A stretch of 17,837 nt of DNA from an uncultured Blautia sp. (GCA_934394545.1 CAKRRG010000056.1:1-17837); one strand, 5' to 3'; positions 8,252 through 16,646 are shown, numbered from the stretch's first letter. A program made the numbers and translations. The notes: generated from the sequence alone by a model not told the origin.

Positions 8252-9640
8252 ATGGGAAAGACAAAAAAAGAGCTTGGTCTGGATTCCATGGGAATTCAGA
8301 AGACAATGAGACTTACAGATTATCTCGGTGATGGTCTCGGACAGTTACCACTGAATATCATGAGCAGTCTGGTAGGACAGTTGACTTACTTTTACACGGA
8401 AAAAGTGGGGCTTGCAGCAGGAATGGTTGCAACCATGCTTCTGATCGCAAAGATTTTTGATGCACTTTCAGATCTTGCAATGGGAAAAATCATGGATGCA
8501 GGCAAATCTCCAAAAGGAAAATGTCGTCCCTGGTTTTCAAGAATGGCGATTCCGGCACTCGTATCAATCATTTTACTGTTTACCGTACCTAAGAACATTG
8601 GAAGTGGCTTACAGGCTGCATACGTGCTGATCACAAATGTGCTTATCACAGCAATCGTATATACCGCAGTAGCAATTCCTTATGGTGCCCTGATGGCTAT
8701 CCGTACCGAAAGTTTTGAAGAACGTGGTAAAATGGGAATCTTCCGTACAGCATTCGGATATATTGCCGGAATGGTAATTGCAATTCTTCTGATACCTATT
8801 ACTAATATGCTTGGTGGAACACAGAGTGCATGGATCAAGGTAGCAGTGGTCTTTGGTCTGATTTCACTTCTTTCATTATTTATTCTTTATAAAGTAACAA
8901 GAGAAAACGTACAGATCACAGAAAAAAGCGAAGACGATGATGTACCGTTTATGGAAGGCATCAAAATTCTTTTCAAGAATAAGTACTGGGTTATTATGCT
9001 TGTACTTCAGTTTTTGATAAATATTTCTTATAGCTTAAGTACATCCGGTGGAACATACTATGCGAAATACATTCTTGGAAATGATAATATTGTAGCACTT
9101 CTGGGAGCTGTAGGCCTGATTCCTACATTTCTGGGATTCATTCTCACAGGACCTTTGGTATCCAAGCTTGGAATGACAAAAACATGCATGGTTTCCTGTG
9201 TGCTGGGAGCTGCTGCCTGCGTGGTAAGAGTATTCACACCCTACAGCATTGCAACCTGTATTGCAGGTGGAGTTGTAACTACCTTTGCAAACATTCCTAT
9301 GATGTGTCTGTTTGGAGCAATGGTAAATAACTGCGTGGAATATAATGATTACAAATTCGGAAAACGAATCGTAGGTATGACAAATAGTGCAAACTCTTTT
9401 GGAATGAAGATTGGATCCGGTATTGGGGCATCTCTGATCGGGTGGCTGCTGGCAGCCGCAGGATACAAGGCATCTCTGGCAACTCAGCCTGGCTCCGTTG
9501 ATATGGCGATCTTTGCATTTTCAATCTATATTCCGCTTGCAATCTTCGTGATCATGTTTATCTGTCTGAGGAAGAATGATCTTGAGAAGAGATATCCTGA
9601 GATCATGGCAGAGCTGCAGAAAAGAGAAGAAGCAAAATAA
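8252..9640 (+). CDS. GPH-family (MelB/XynP-like) glycoside:cation symporter
   Basis: The 462-residue product is a twelve-segment membrane protein of the glycoside-pentoside-hexuronide family. The diagnostic loop motif appears as DALSDLAMGKIMDAG with KCRPW (residues 70-94), matching the family pattern D-x(3)-D-x(3)-G-x(3)-D followed by RPW. An N-terminal YLGDGLGQ segment, where MelB-type proteins have cation- and sugar-binding acidic residues, is also present. It should import an oligosaccharide or glycoside with H+ or Na+. The ribosome binding site AGGAGA (8241-8246) overlaps the GH3 stop codon, so the two genes are co-transcribed. Its place between a GH3 and a GH78 enzyme, both cytoplasmic, suggests that it carries their rhamnose- and glucose-containing substrate. 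Confidence 0.9.
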   Translation: MGKTKKELGLDSMGIQKTMRLTDYLGDGLGQLPLNIMSSLVGQLTYFYTEKVGLAAGMVATMLLIAKIFDALSDLAMGKIMDAGKSPKGKCRPWFSRMAIPALVSIILLFTVPKNIGSGLQAAYVLITNVLITAIVYTAVAIPYGALMAIRTESFEERGKMGIFRTAFGYIAGMVIAILLIPITNMLGGTQSAWIKVAVVFGLISLLSLFILYKVTRENVQITEKSEDDDVPFMEGIKILFKNKYWVIMLVLQFLINISYSLSTSGGTYYAKYILGNDNIVALLGAVGLIPTFLGFILTGPLVSKLGMTKTCMVSCVLGAAACVVRVFTPYSIATCIAGGVVTTFANIPMMCLFGAMVNNCVEYNDYKFGKRIVGMTNSANSFGMKIGSGIGASLIGWLLAAAGYKASLATQPGSVDMAIFAFSIYIPLAIFVIMFICLRKNDLEKRYPEIMAELQKREEAK

Positions 9641-9648
9641 ATACTGAG

Positions 9649-9688
9649 ACAAAAGGACGGGGCTTACAAGATGGTTCTGTCCTTTTGT
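9649..9688 (+). promoter_or_regulatory. Intercistronic hairpin between GPH symporter and GH78 genes
   Basis: ACAAAAGGAC (9649-9658) and GTCCTTTTGT (9679-9688) are perfect 10-bp inverted repeats. Further G-C and G-U pairs extend the stem to about 15 bp around a ten-base loop (9664-9673). There is no T-run after it, so it is not a standard terminator. It could act as an mRNA processing or stability element, or cause partial attenuation before the GH78 gene. Confidence 0.5.
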
Positions 9689-9712
9689 GGATTCATGAAT
9701 GGAGGAAATAAA

Positions 9713-12442
9713 ATGAGATTATACGATCTTAGAACAGAATACAGAGAAAACCCAATGGGACTTACTGCTAAGGCACCCAGATTTTCATGGAAAATGGAGT
9801 CACAGGAGAAGAATACCTTACAGACTGCATATGAAATTCATGTAACAGATGAAAATGGAAAGCTTGTATGGAACAGTGGGAAAAAAGTAACAGACCAGTC
9901 TGTTCTGATTCCTTATGAAGGTGAAGCACTTGCTCCAGAAACGCTGTACACCGTGCTGGTATCTGTTACAGACAATCATGGAAATACAGAATCTGTTGAA
10001 GGTACATTTGAGACAGGAATTTTTGATAATACAGAGTTTCAAGCACAGATGATCACAAGCGATTTCCCGGAAGAGGAGACAGCATGCCCGGTATTTGGAA
10101 AGACATTTGTACTTGATAAAAAGGTAAAGAAAGCCCGTCTGTATGCAACAGCACATGGTGTTTATGAGGTGACATTGAACGGACAGATAGTAGGTGACTA
10201 TCGTATGGCACCAGGCTGGACAAGCTATCACAACAGATTACAGTATCAGATTTATGATGTGACTGAAATGCTTGCTATGGAAAATAAAATTGCCATCACA
10301 GTTGGAAACGGCTGGTATAAGGGAATCCTGGGCTTCTATTGTCAGCCAAATCAGTATGGCACAAAGGTGGGAGCATTTGCGGAGCTTCATGTGGAATATG
10401 AAGATGGAAGCAAAGAGGTAATCGTTACCGATGAAACATGGTCTGTAAAAACAGGGGAAATCCGTTACAGTGAAATTTACATGGGTGAGACAATTGACAC
10501 GGATGAGCCGGAGTTTGCAGAGGGGAAAGTTCTTGTGAAAGAATTTGACAAAACAGTTCTGACTGCACAGGAAAATGAGCCTGTCCGTATTACTGAAAGA
10601 ATTTCCGGAAAAGAACTGATCACAACACCAAAGGGTGAGAGACTGGTTGATTTCGGGCAGATTATCACAGGTGTTGTGGAGCTGCATGTGAAAAGCAAGA
10701 AAGGTCAGAAGATCGTAATTCGTCATGCAGAAGTTCTGGACAAAGACGGAAACTTTTATCCGGAGACACTTCGTCAGGCAAAATCAATTGATACCTTTAT
10801 CTGCAACGGAGAAGAGCAGATTTTCCGTCCACATTTTACTTTCCACGGCTTCCGTTATATCTGTGTGGAAGGACTGGAAGAATTTACGGCAGATCAGTTT
10901 GCTGCCTGTGTGACACATTCTGATATGGAAAAGACAGGTAATTTTAATTGCTCTAATCAGAAAGTAAATCAGTTGCAGAGCAATATTACATGGAGTCAGC
11001 GAGATAACTTCCTTGATATTCCCACAGATTGCCCGCAGCGTGATGAGCGTCTTGGCTGGACAGGAGATGCACAGGTATTTTCCTGGACAGCAGCATTTAA
11101 CAGAAATACTGCATTATTTTACACGAAATGGATGCGTGATGTGGCAGCAGAATCTTCCCTGGAGAAAGGTGTGCCCCATGTTGTGCCGGATATCTTGGGA
11201 CAGTACAGCTCTTCTGCATGGAGTGATGTAGCAGTTATCGTTCCGTGGGTAGTTTATCAGATTTATGGCGACAAAGGCATCCTGGAAGAGAACTGGAAAT
11301 GTATGCATGAGTGGGTAGACTATATTAAGAATAACTGTGGAGAGAACGGTCTCTGGCAGACCGGGTTCCAGTATGGTGACTGGCTTGCCCTGGATAAAGA
11401 AGAGAGCGCAGACAGAACCGGCGCGACAGATAAATATATGATTGCAAATGCATACTATCTGTATGTAACCGAGCTTGTGAAAAAAACAGCAGAGGTGCTT
11501 GGAAAAGCCGAAGAAGCAGCAAAATATGGGGATTTGTACGAAACAACCTTGGATGCATTCCAGAGAGAATATTATACAGAGACAGGCCGCATTGTAAGTG
11601 AAACACAGACAGGTGCAATTCTTTCCCTGTATTTTAATCTTGCAAGAGAAAAAGACAGAAAACGCATTTTAAATACATTGCTCACCAATATTGCAAATCA
11701 CAAAAATCATCTGGCTACAGGATTTGTGGGAACACCGTATATCTGCCATACACTTTCTGAAAATGGAGAGCATGAGATGGCAGCGACTCTCTTTATGAAA
11801 GAAGATTATCCATCATGGCTTTATGCAGTAAACATGGGAGCAACAACTATCTGGGAGCGTTGGAATTCCATCAAACCGGATGGAACCTTTGACGAATCCG
11901 GAATGAATTCGCTGAATCATTATGCATATGGTTCTGTAGGGGACTGGATGTACCGCAAGGTTGCCGGATTATCCCAGTTAGAGCCGGGATATAAGAAATT
12001 CCAGGTAAAACCCATGTTTGTAAAAGGCATTGAAGAATGGGGCACAGAGTTTGAATCTGTTTACGGAAAAATCGTGGCAAACACATCCTGTATGAATGGA
12101 AAAATCCATGTGTATGTAGAAGTTCCGGCAAACACTACAGCAGTGATCCTGCTTCCGGAGAAAGAGGAAGTACAGGAAGTTGGTTCTGGTGTATATGATT
12201 ACGAATATGCGACAGAGACCAGTCTCGCTGTAGAGAGATTCAGTATGGACAGCACACTTGGTGAAATCGTTGAAGAACCACTCGCAGTCGAGATGTTCAA
12301 TCAGATGGCACCGGGAATGCTGGAAGGTCCGATGATCCAGTTCGCTTATGGTATGACACTGGCAGAACTGCTTGGGGCTGCACCACAGGCAAAACCGATG
12401 TATGAAGCTGTTGTAAATGCACTGAATCAGAAGGAAAATTGA
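9713..12442 (+). CDS. Glycoside hydrolase family 78 alpha-L-rhamnosidase with extra C-terminal module
   Basis: The start at 9713 has GGAGG (9701-9705) seven bases upstream; an earlier ATG at 9671 lies inside the hairpin and is rejected. The 909-residue protein hydrolyses terminal alpha-L-rhamnose. The N-terminal beta domain begins with ENPMGLTAKAPRFSW, then the rhamnosidase N region (LNGQIVGDYRMAPGWTSY), and a concanavalin-like domain ending FHGFRYICVEGL. The (alpha/alpha)6 catalytic domain carries DCPQRDERLGWTGD (candidate acid E445) and TIWERWNS (candidate base E715), followed by the C-terminal beta-sandwich. Residues about 843-909 form a tail (SMDSTLGEIVEEP ... EAVVNALNQ) related to the GH3 tail. 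No signal peptide is seen, so it is cytoplasmic. It ends the GH3-GPH-GH78 run. Family assignment is strong; the natural substrate, perhaps rutinosides or other plant rhamnosides, is inferred. Confidence 0.92.
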   Translation: MRLYDLRTEYRENPMGLTAKAPRFSWKMESQEKNTLQTAYEIHVTDENGKLVWNSGKKVTDQSVLIPYEGEALAPETLYTVLVSVTDNHGNTESVEGTFETGIFDNTEFQAQMITSDFPEEETACPVFGKTFVLDKKVKKARLYATAHGVYEVTLNGQIVGDYRMAPGWTSYHNRLQYQIYDVTEMLAMENKIAITVGNGWYKGILGFYCQPNQYGTKVGAFAELHVEYEDGSKEVIVTDETWSVKTGEIRYSEIYMGETIDTDEPEFAEGKVLVKEFDKTVLTAQENEPVRITERISGKELITTPKGERLVDFGQIITGVVELHVKSKKGQKIVIRHAEVLDKDGNFYPETLRQAKSIDTFICNGEEQIFRPHFTFHGFRYICVEGLEEFTADQFAACVTHSDMEKTGNFNCSNQKVNQLQSNITWSQRDNFLDIPTDCPQRDERLGWTGDAQVFSWTAAFNRNTALFYTKWMRDVAAESSLEKGVPHVVPDILGQYSSSAWSDVAVIVPWVVYQIYGDKGILEENWKCMHEWVDYIKNNCGENGLWQTGFQYGDWLALDKEESADRTGATDKYMIANAYYLYVTELVKKTAEVLGKAEEAAKYGDLYETTLDAFQREYYTETGRIVSETQTGAILSLYFNLAREKDRKRILNTLLTNIANHKNHLATGFVGTPYICHTLSENGEHEMAATLFMKEDYPSWLYAVNMGATTIWERWNSIKPDGTFDESGMNSLNHYAYGSVGDWMYRKVAGLSQLEPGYKKFQVKPMFVKGIEEWGTEFESVYGKIVANTSCMNGKIHVYVEVPANTTAVILLPEKEEVQEVGSGVYDYEYATETSLAVERFSMDSTLGEIVEEPLAVEMFNQMAPGMLEGPMIQFAYGMTLAELLGAAPQAKPMYEAVVNALNQKEN

Positions 12443-12521
12443 ACAAACTTGGAGAAAACAATTGAGTAATAAATGTGCAGAATAAAACAGACATAAATTT
12501 CAGAAGTTGTTCAAAGAGCAG

Positions 12522-13424
12522 CTATTTATCCCACTTTTTTTTCCGATATTCCCCAGGGGTTGCCTGGTAGTGTTTTTTGAAGGCTCTGCAAAAATAATCT
12601 ACATTGTGAAAACCAGTTTCGGCTGAAATGGTGCTGACTTTTTTCTCTGTATGGGAAAGCAGAAGGGCAGCCTGTTTCAGCCGATAGTTTATGAGATAAT
12701 TGACCGGCGTGATGTGAAGATAGCTCCGAAAAAGGTTTAAGGCAGAGCTTTTGCTGATTATAGACTGTGCAGCAATCTCATCCAGGGAAAGGTTTCTTCT
12801 GTAATTTTCGTGAATAAACTGCATCATCAGCTGGAGTCTTGCGCGGTTTACAGAGAACTGTCCGGTGATTTCCGGCGTAGTGGAAAGATCTGTATGCTTG
12901 TATATTTCCAGCCAGAGCTGCTGCATAAGGGAAGAGGTCAGAAGATGGCAGAAAGAACCGGAAGTCTGCGCAGAAATAATCTGCTTCATAAGATCAAGAA
13001 CCCTGGCCTGCCAGGAAATCTCCCTGCGAAAAATCCAAAAAGGAATATTCGATGAAATGATAGGCTTCACATAATTCTGGTAAATATAGCTGTCTGTAGC
13101 TGCAAGGAAAGAGGGCATGCAGAGAAAGTTTGGGATGACAGCATCCACAGGAGAGGAAAAACGGTGAAGGAATTTGGAATTAATAAAAATGCCGCTGTCA
13201 GCTGGCAGCTCCAGCTGTTTTTCCCCAATCCATGCAGTTACGGTTCCGGATTGAACATACACAAATTCCAGCTCCGTATGCCAGTGCCAGTCTATGCAGT
13301 TAAAATCAAACTGGGCTAAATGCTCATAATAGTAGCGAAAGGGATAGTCCTGGCTTCCGTGGGGAAGAGTTTCCATTAAATTTTCGTCGGTAATGATTTT
13401 GGTATATACGTTGGTTTCTTTCAT
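12522..13424 (-). CDS. AraC-family transcriptional regulator with N-terminal cupin domain
   Basis: The 300-residue protein has the classic AraC layout. An N-terminal cupin sensor includes DWHWHTELEFVYVQSG (H47, H49) and a GIFINSKFLHRF strand. The C-terminal double helix-turn-helix of about 100 residues starts near RLQLMMQFIHEN and ends TPGEYRKKKWDK. The start has GAGGA ten bases upstream on the minus strand. It is convergent with the GH78 gene (79 bases between stops, no convincing terminator seen) and divergent from the MFS gene, with which it shares a promoter region. It may control that transporter, itself, or the rhamnosidase locus; the inducer is probably a sugar but cannot be read from the sequence. 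Its frame is intact, unlike the AraC gene at the other end of the glycosidase locus, so it could partly take over that role. Confidence 0.9.
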   Translation of the reverse strand: MKETNVYTKIITDENLMETLPHGSQDYPFRYYYEHLAQFDFNCIDWHWHTELEFVYVQSGTVTAWIGEKQLELPADSGIFINSKFLHRFSSPVDAVIPNFLCMPSFLAATDSYIYQNYVKPIISSNIPFWIFRREISWQARVLDLMKQIISAQTSGSFCHLLTSSLMQQLWLEIYKHTDLSTTPEITGQFSVNRARLQLMMQFIHENYRRNLSLDEIAAQSIISKSSALNLFRSYLHITPVNYLINYRLKQAALLLSHTEKKVSTISAETGFHNVDYFCRAFKKHYQATPGEYRKKKWDK

Positions 13425-13453
13425 GTCTTGTTTATCCTCAAATTTCTTACGAT

Positions 13454-13483
13454 ATTATACAATAAAAATCATAAATAATCCAA
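13454..13483 (-). promoter_or_regulatory. Promoter of the cupin AraC-family gene
   Basis: On the minus strand TTGGAT (13483-13478) and a consensus TATAAT (13459-13454) are separated by 18 bases, about 30 bases upstream of the ATG at 13424. Confidence 0.6.
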
Positions 13484-13516
13484 TGAAAAACACAATCAAA
13501 TATAATATAATCCAAT
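13475..13516. repeat. Direct repeat ATAATCCAAT x2, candidate AraC operator
   Basis: ATAATCCAAT occurs at 13475-13484 and 13507-13516, 32 bases apart (about three helical turns), in the divergent region. The first copy covers the -35 box of the AraC gene and the second overlaps the -10 region of the MFS gene. Direct half-sites on one helix face are typical of AraC-family binding. Confidence 0.45.
13483..13511 (+). promoter_or_regulatory. Promoter of the MFS transporter gene
   Basis: ATGAAA (13483-13488) and TATAAT (13506-13511) are 17 bases apart; a second TATAAT lies at 13501-13506. The -35 is weak, which fits activation by the divergent AraC regulator. Confidence 0.5.
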
Positions 13517-13526
13517 AAGACAAAAA

Positions 13527-13542
13527 TCTTCTTTAAAGAAGA
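13527..13542. promoter_or_regulatory. 16-bp perfect palindrome in the MFS leader
   Basis: TCTTCTTTAAAGAAGA is a perfect palindrome without spacer, located between the promoter and the ribosome binding site AGGAGA (13547-13552). It lies where a repressor could act just downstream of the start of transcription. Confidence 0.4.
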
Positions 13543-13559
13543 AAAAAGGAGAACCAATC

Positions 13560-14756
13560 ATGCCGAATTACCAGAAAACCAAACGAGCCTGTTATATGGG
13601 CTTTATCACCCAGGCCATAGCAGCAAATTTTGCACCTTTGCTGTTTCTGAAATTTCACACAGATTATCATATTTCTCTTGGAAATATTGCGCTGATCTCC
13701 ACCTGCTTTTTCTTTACCCAGCTGCTGGTTGATTTGTTTTGTGCCAGGTTTGTGGACAAAATCGGATATCGCGTGTGCATTGTGACATCTGAGATCAGTT
13801 CCGCTTTAGGACTGGTGGGGCTGGCAATTCTTCCGGAGCTTTTGCCAGATCCTTTTGTGGGAATCATCATCAGTGTTATTGTGTATGCTGTTGGAAGCGG
13901 ACTGATTGAAGTGCTTTGCAGTCCCATTGTGGAAGCATGTCCGTTCGAAAACAAAGAGGCGACCATGAGTCTTCTTCATTCCTTCTACTGCTGGGGCTCT
14001 GTGGGAACCATTGTTGTTTCCACCCTGTTTTTCGCTGTTTTCGGAATGGATAGCTGGAAGTGGCTGGCAGTTTTGTGGGCAATCGTTCCAGCCTTTAATG
14101 TTTACAACTTTGCCACCTGTCCCATCGAACATCTGGTAGATGAAGGGGAAGGCATGAAAATCGGGGAACTGTTTCGTAAGCCTGTATTCTGGATTGCCGT
14201 GTGTCTGATGGTGTGTTCGGGAGCATCGGAGCTGTCCATGTCCCAGTGGGCATCTGCCTATGCAGAGGCGGCACTTGGACTGTCCAAGACCATCGGAGAC
14301 CTGGCTGGTCCCTGTATGTTTGCCATTACGATGGGAATCAGCCGTGTGATCTTTGGAAAATACGGAGATAAAATGGACTTGACGAAATTTATGGCTGGAT
14401 CCGGAATTTTATGCGTATTCTGCTATCTTCTTGCATCTCTGTCCTCCAATCCGGCAGCAGGACTGATCGGCTGTATTGTCTGCGGATTTTCCGTTGGAAT
14501 CATGTGGCCTGGCACTATCAGTATTTCCTCTAAGAAATTTCCAGCAGGCGGAACTGCCATGTTCGCCCTTCTTGCCATGGCAGGAGACCTTGGGGGCAGC
14601 ATAGGCCCTGGAATCGTTGGCCGTGTCACCCAGAATGCCGGAGATAATATCCGCGCAGGTATGGGCGTAGGCCTGATTTTCCCAGTGGTGCTGTTGGTGA
14701 TGGTTTTTCTGCTGAAAAAGCAAAGGCATTATTTAAAATGGGGTGGCGTAAATTAA
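13560..14756 (+). CDS. Major facilitator superfamily transporter, probably for a sugar or small metabolite
   Basis: The 398-residue product has about twelve hydrophobic segments and the MFS motif A-like loop FVDKIGYR (residues 63-70) between segments 2 and 3. A related loop (FGKYGDKMD) occurs in the second half. It is closest in feel to the sugar-transporting MFS proteins of Firmicutes, but the substrate is not readable. AGGAGA (13547-13552) lies seven bases before the ATG. It is divergent from a cupin AraC regulator, which suggests that the two form a regulator-transporter pair. It may handle a product of the neighbouring glycosidases, such as rhamnose or an aglycone, or be unrelated to them. 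The subtilase gene begins 46 bases downstream, possibly co-transcribed. Confidence 0.85.
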   Translation: MPNYQKTKRACYMGFITQAIAANFAPLLFLKFHTDYHISLGNIALISTCFFFTQLLVDLFCARFVDKIGYRVCIVTSEISSALGLVGLAILPELLPDPFVGIIISVIVYAVGSGLIEVLCSPIVEACPFENKEATMSLLHSFYCWGSVGTIVVSTLFFAVFGMDSWKWLAVLWAIVPAFNVYNFATCPIEHLVDEGEGMKIGELFRKPVFWIAVCLMVCSGASELSMSQWASAYAEAALGLSKTIGDLAGPCMFAITMGISRVIFGKYGDKMDLTKFMAGSGILCVFCYLLASLSSNPAAGLIGCIVCGFSVGIMWPGTISISSKKFPAGGTAMFALLAMAGDLGGSIGPGIVGRVTQNAGDNIRAGMGVGLIFPVVLLVMVFLLKKQRHYLKWGGVN

Positions 14757-14802
14757 AGATAAGTGTATTCTGAGTATGCATACGCTGCAAAATGGAGGGA
14801 AT

Positions 14803-16614
14803 ATGCCAGATCAGAAGCTGGATAATCTTTTGAACCTTGCGCTGGATGCCACAGAAGAGGAAAGAGAGAAATCCCGGAATCTGAATGTGGGGTATGAGAA
14901 ACAGGCACGAAAGTGGGAAATTATTGTGAAGTATAGTGAGGTGGGGATTGCCAATGAGGAAGTTTCTGACGGAATGAAATATGGTGCGGGAAATGATAGA
15001 GATTCCGTTGAGATATTACTAGGTGGACCCGAAATTTCCGTGGTATCTCTCCTTGGCGGGTATGCCATTGTGACGATTCCTGAAAGTATGCTGGATGAAT
15101 ATTCCCGGCGCCCCCAGATAGAATTTATAGAAAAGCCCACCCGTCTGTATTTCGAAGACCTGTTTTCCAAAGAGGCAAGCTGTATTACCCAGGTGCAGCG
15201 CGATGAGCCTGGAAATCTACGGCTGACAGGGCGCGGTGTGTTGATCGGAATTGTAGATTCCGGCGTGGATTACCGTCATCCTGCATTTCTCACAGCAGAC
15301 GGAAAGTCCAGAATATTGCGTTTGTGGGATCAGAGCATTCCTGGTAATCCACCGGAGGGCTATGCAACAGGAACTGAATATACCAATGAGGAAATTAATG
15401 AGGCGTTGTCCCTCTCTGTGCAGGAGGGACGGCGCCTTGTTCCGTCTGAAGATGTGAGCGGTCATGGAACCGCTGTGCTTGGAGTGGCAGCTGGCAGCGA
15501 TTTTTCCCGTGGGGCAGTGAACCGGGGTGTGGCATATGAAAGTGACCTTTTGGTTGTAAAAATGGGAATTCCAAGACAGGATTCTTTTCCAAGAACTACA
15601 GAGCTGATGCAAGGTGTGGATTATCTGGTTCGGCAGGCCATACGGCTTGGAAGATCAATTGCGATTAATTTAAGCTTTGGAAATAATTATGGCTCACACA
15701 GAGGCGATTCTCTGCTGGAAACTTACCTGGACAATGTGTCCGGCATGGGGAAAAATGTGATCTGTGTAGGAATGGGAAACAATGGAAATGATGCTCTGCA
15801 TACCGGAGGAAAGCTTTCGCCAGGTGAAATCCAGGAAATTGAACTTGGTGTTGGTGCCTTTGAGCCAACCTTGAATGTGCAGCTTTGGAAAAATTACGAA
15901 GATGAGATGGAAATCTATCTGGAAAATCCAGCCGGGGAGCGTGTTGGCCCCCTTTTTGAAACACTGGGCGCCCAGCGTTGGCAGGCGGGAAATACGGAAC
16001 TTCTGATTTATTATGGAAAACCGGCACCATATCATGTGACGCAGGAGATTTATGTGGATTTTCTGGCGCGGGATGGGAAAAGACCCTATGTAGACAGCGG
16101 TGTGTGGAAAATAATCTTAGCAGCAAGAAATATAAAAAACGGGGAATATTTCCTGTGGCTTCCAGGTGGCAAAACGCTAAACCCAGGCACAGCCTTCTAT
16201 CTTCCACGTCCTCAGGGAACCCTCACAATCCCTGCCACTGCCAGACGCGTGATCAGCGTCGGCGCCTACGACGCCCGTCAAAACACCTATGCTGATTTCT
16301 CTGGCCGCGGCTGTCGTGCCCTCCCCTATCCAAAACCCGACCTTGTCGCTCCCGGTGTTGATATCTATGCTCCCCGCTCTGGTGGAGGCTATGCATCCTT
16401 CACTGGCACCTCCTTTTCCACATCTTTCGTCACCGGCGCCGTTGCTCTTCTTATGGAATGGGGAATCACTCGCCGAAACGATCCCTACCTCTACGGCGAA
16501 AAACTAAAAGCCTATCTCCGTCGTGGCGCAAAAGACTTGCCGGGAGTGGAAAAATTGCCGAATGACTTAATCGGGTGGGGACGATTGTGTCTGAAAAGTA
16601 GCTTGCCAGATTAA
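14803..16614 (+). CDS. Csp-like S8 family subtilisin protease
   Basis: The start at 14803 has GGAGGG (14794-14799) just upstream and gives 603 residues; an ATG at 14776 has no clear ribosome binding site. An N-terminal prodomain-like region of about 135 residues (from LDNLLNLALDATEEERE) precedes the peptidase domain. The triad is complete: D152 in GIVDSGVDYRHP, H221 in SGHGTAVLGVAAG and S537 in FTGTSFSTSF. The insert of more than 300 residues between His and Ser is typical of the clostridial Csp-like subtilases, whose best-known members process spore germination enzymes. Lachnospiraceae often carry several paralogues of unknown role. There is no signal peptide. Codon use changes to C-ending codons between roughly 16160 and 16520 and then returns, which could reflect gene conversion with a paralogue. 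The protease call is firm; a germination role is only a possibility. Confidence 0.9.
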   Translation: MPDQKLDNLLNLALDATEEEREKSRNLNVGYEKQARKWEIIVKYSEVGIANEEVSDGMKYGAGNDRDSVEILLGGPEISVVSLLGGYAIVTIPESMLDEYSRRPQIEFIEKPTRLYFEDLFSKEASCITQVQRDEPGNLRLTGRGVLIGIVDSGVDYRHPAFLTADGKSRILRLWDQSIPGNPPEGYATGTEYTNEEINEALSLSVQEGRRLVPSEDVSGHGTAVLGVAAGSDFSRGAVNRGVAYESDLLVVKMGIPRQDSFPRTTELMQGVDYLVRQAIRLGRSIAINLSFGNNYGSHRGDSLLETYLDNVSGMGKNVICVGMGNNGNDALHTGGKLSPGEIQEIELGVGAFEPTLNVQLWKNYEDEMEIYLENPAGERVGPLFETLGAQRWQAGNTELLIYYGKPAPYHVTQEIYVDFLARDGKRPYVDSGVWKIILAARNIKNGEYFLWLPGGKTLNPGTAFYLPRPQGTLTIPATARRVISVGAYDARQNTYADFSGRGCRALPYPKPDLVAPGVDIYAPRSGGGYASFTGTSFSTSFVTGAVALLMEWGITRRNDPYLYGEKLKAYLRRGAKDLPGVEKLPNDLIGWGRLCLKSSLPD

Positions 16615-16618
16615 ACTA

Positions 16619-16646
16619 TTGTATTTATAGGAAAATATGTTATGAT
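16619..16646 (+). promoter_or_regulatory. Promoter of the HTH-KilA-N gene pair
   Basis: TTGTAT (16619-16624) and TATGAT (16641-16646) are separated by 16 bases, starting five bases after the subtilase stop. The palindromic operator at 16647-16665 directly follows the -10 box. Confidence 0.6.

Noticed and set aside
12441..12512. GAACAAACTT and AAGTTGTTC as a terminator stem after the GH78 gene
   Set aside because: The arms are separated by over 50 bases, contain a bulge and are not followed by a T-run.
14774..14783. 10-bp palindrome GTATGCATAC before the subtilase gene
   Set aside because: Ten-bp palindromes are common by chance in a window of this size and no promoter or other structure is associated with it.
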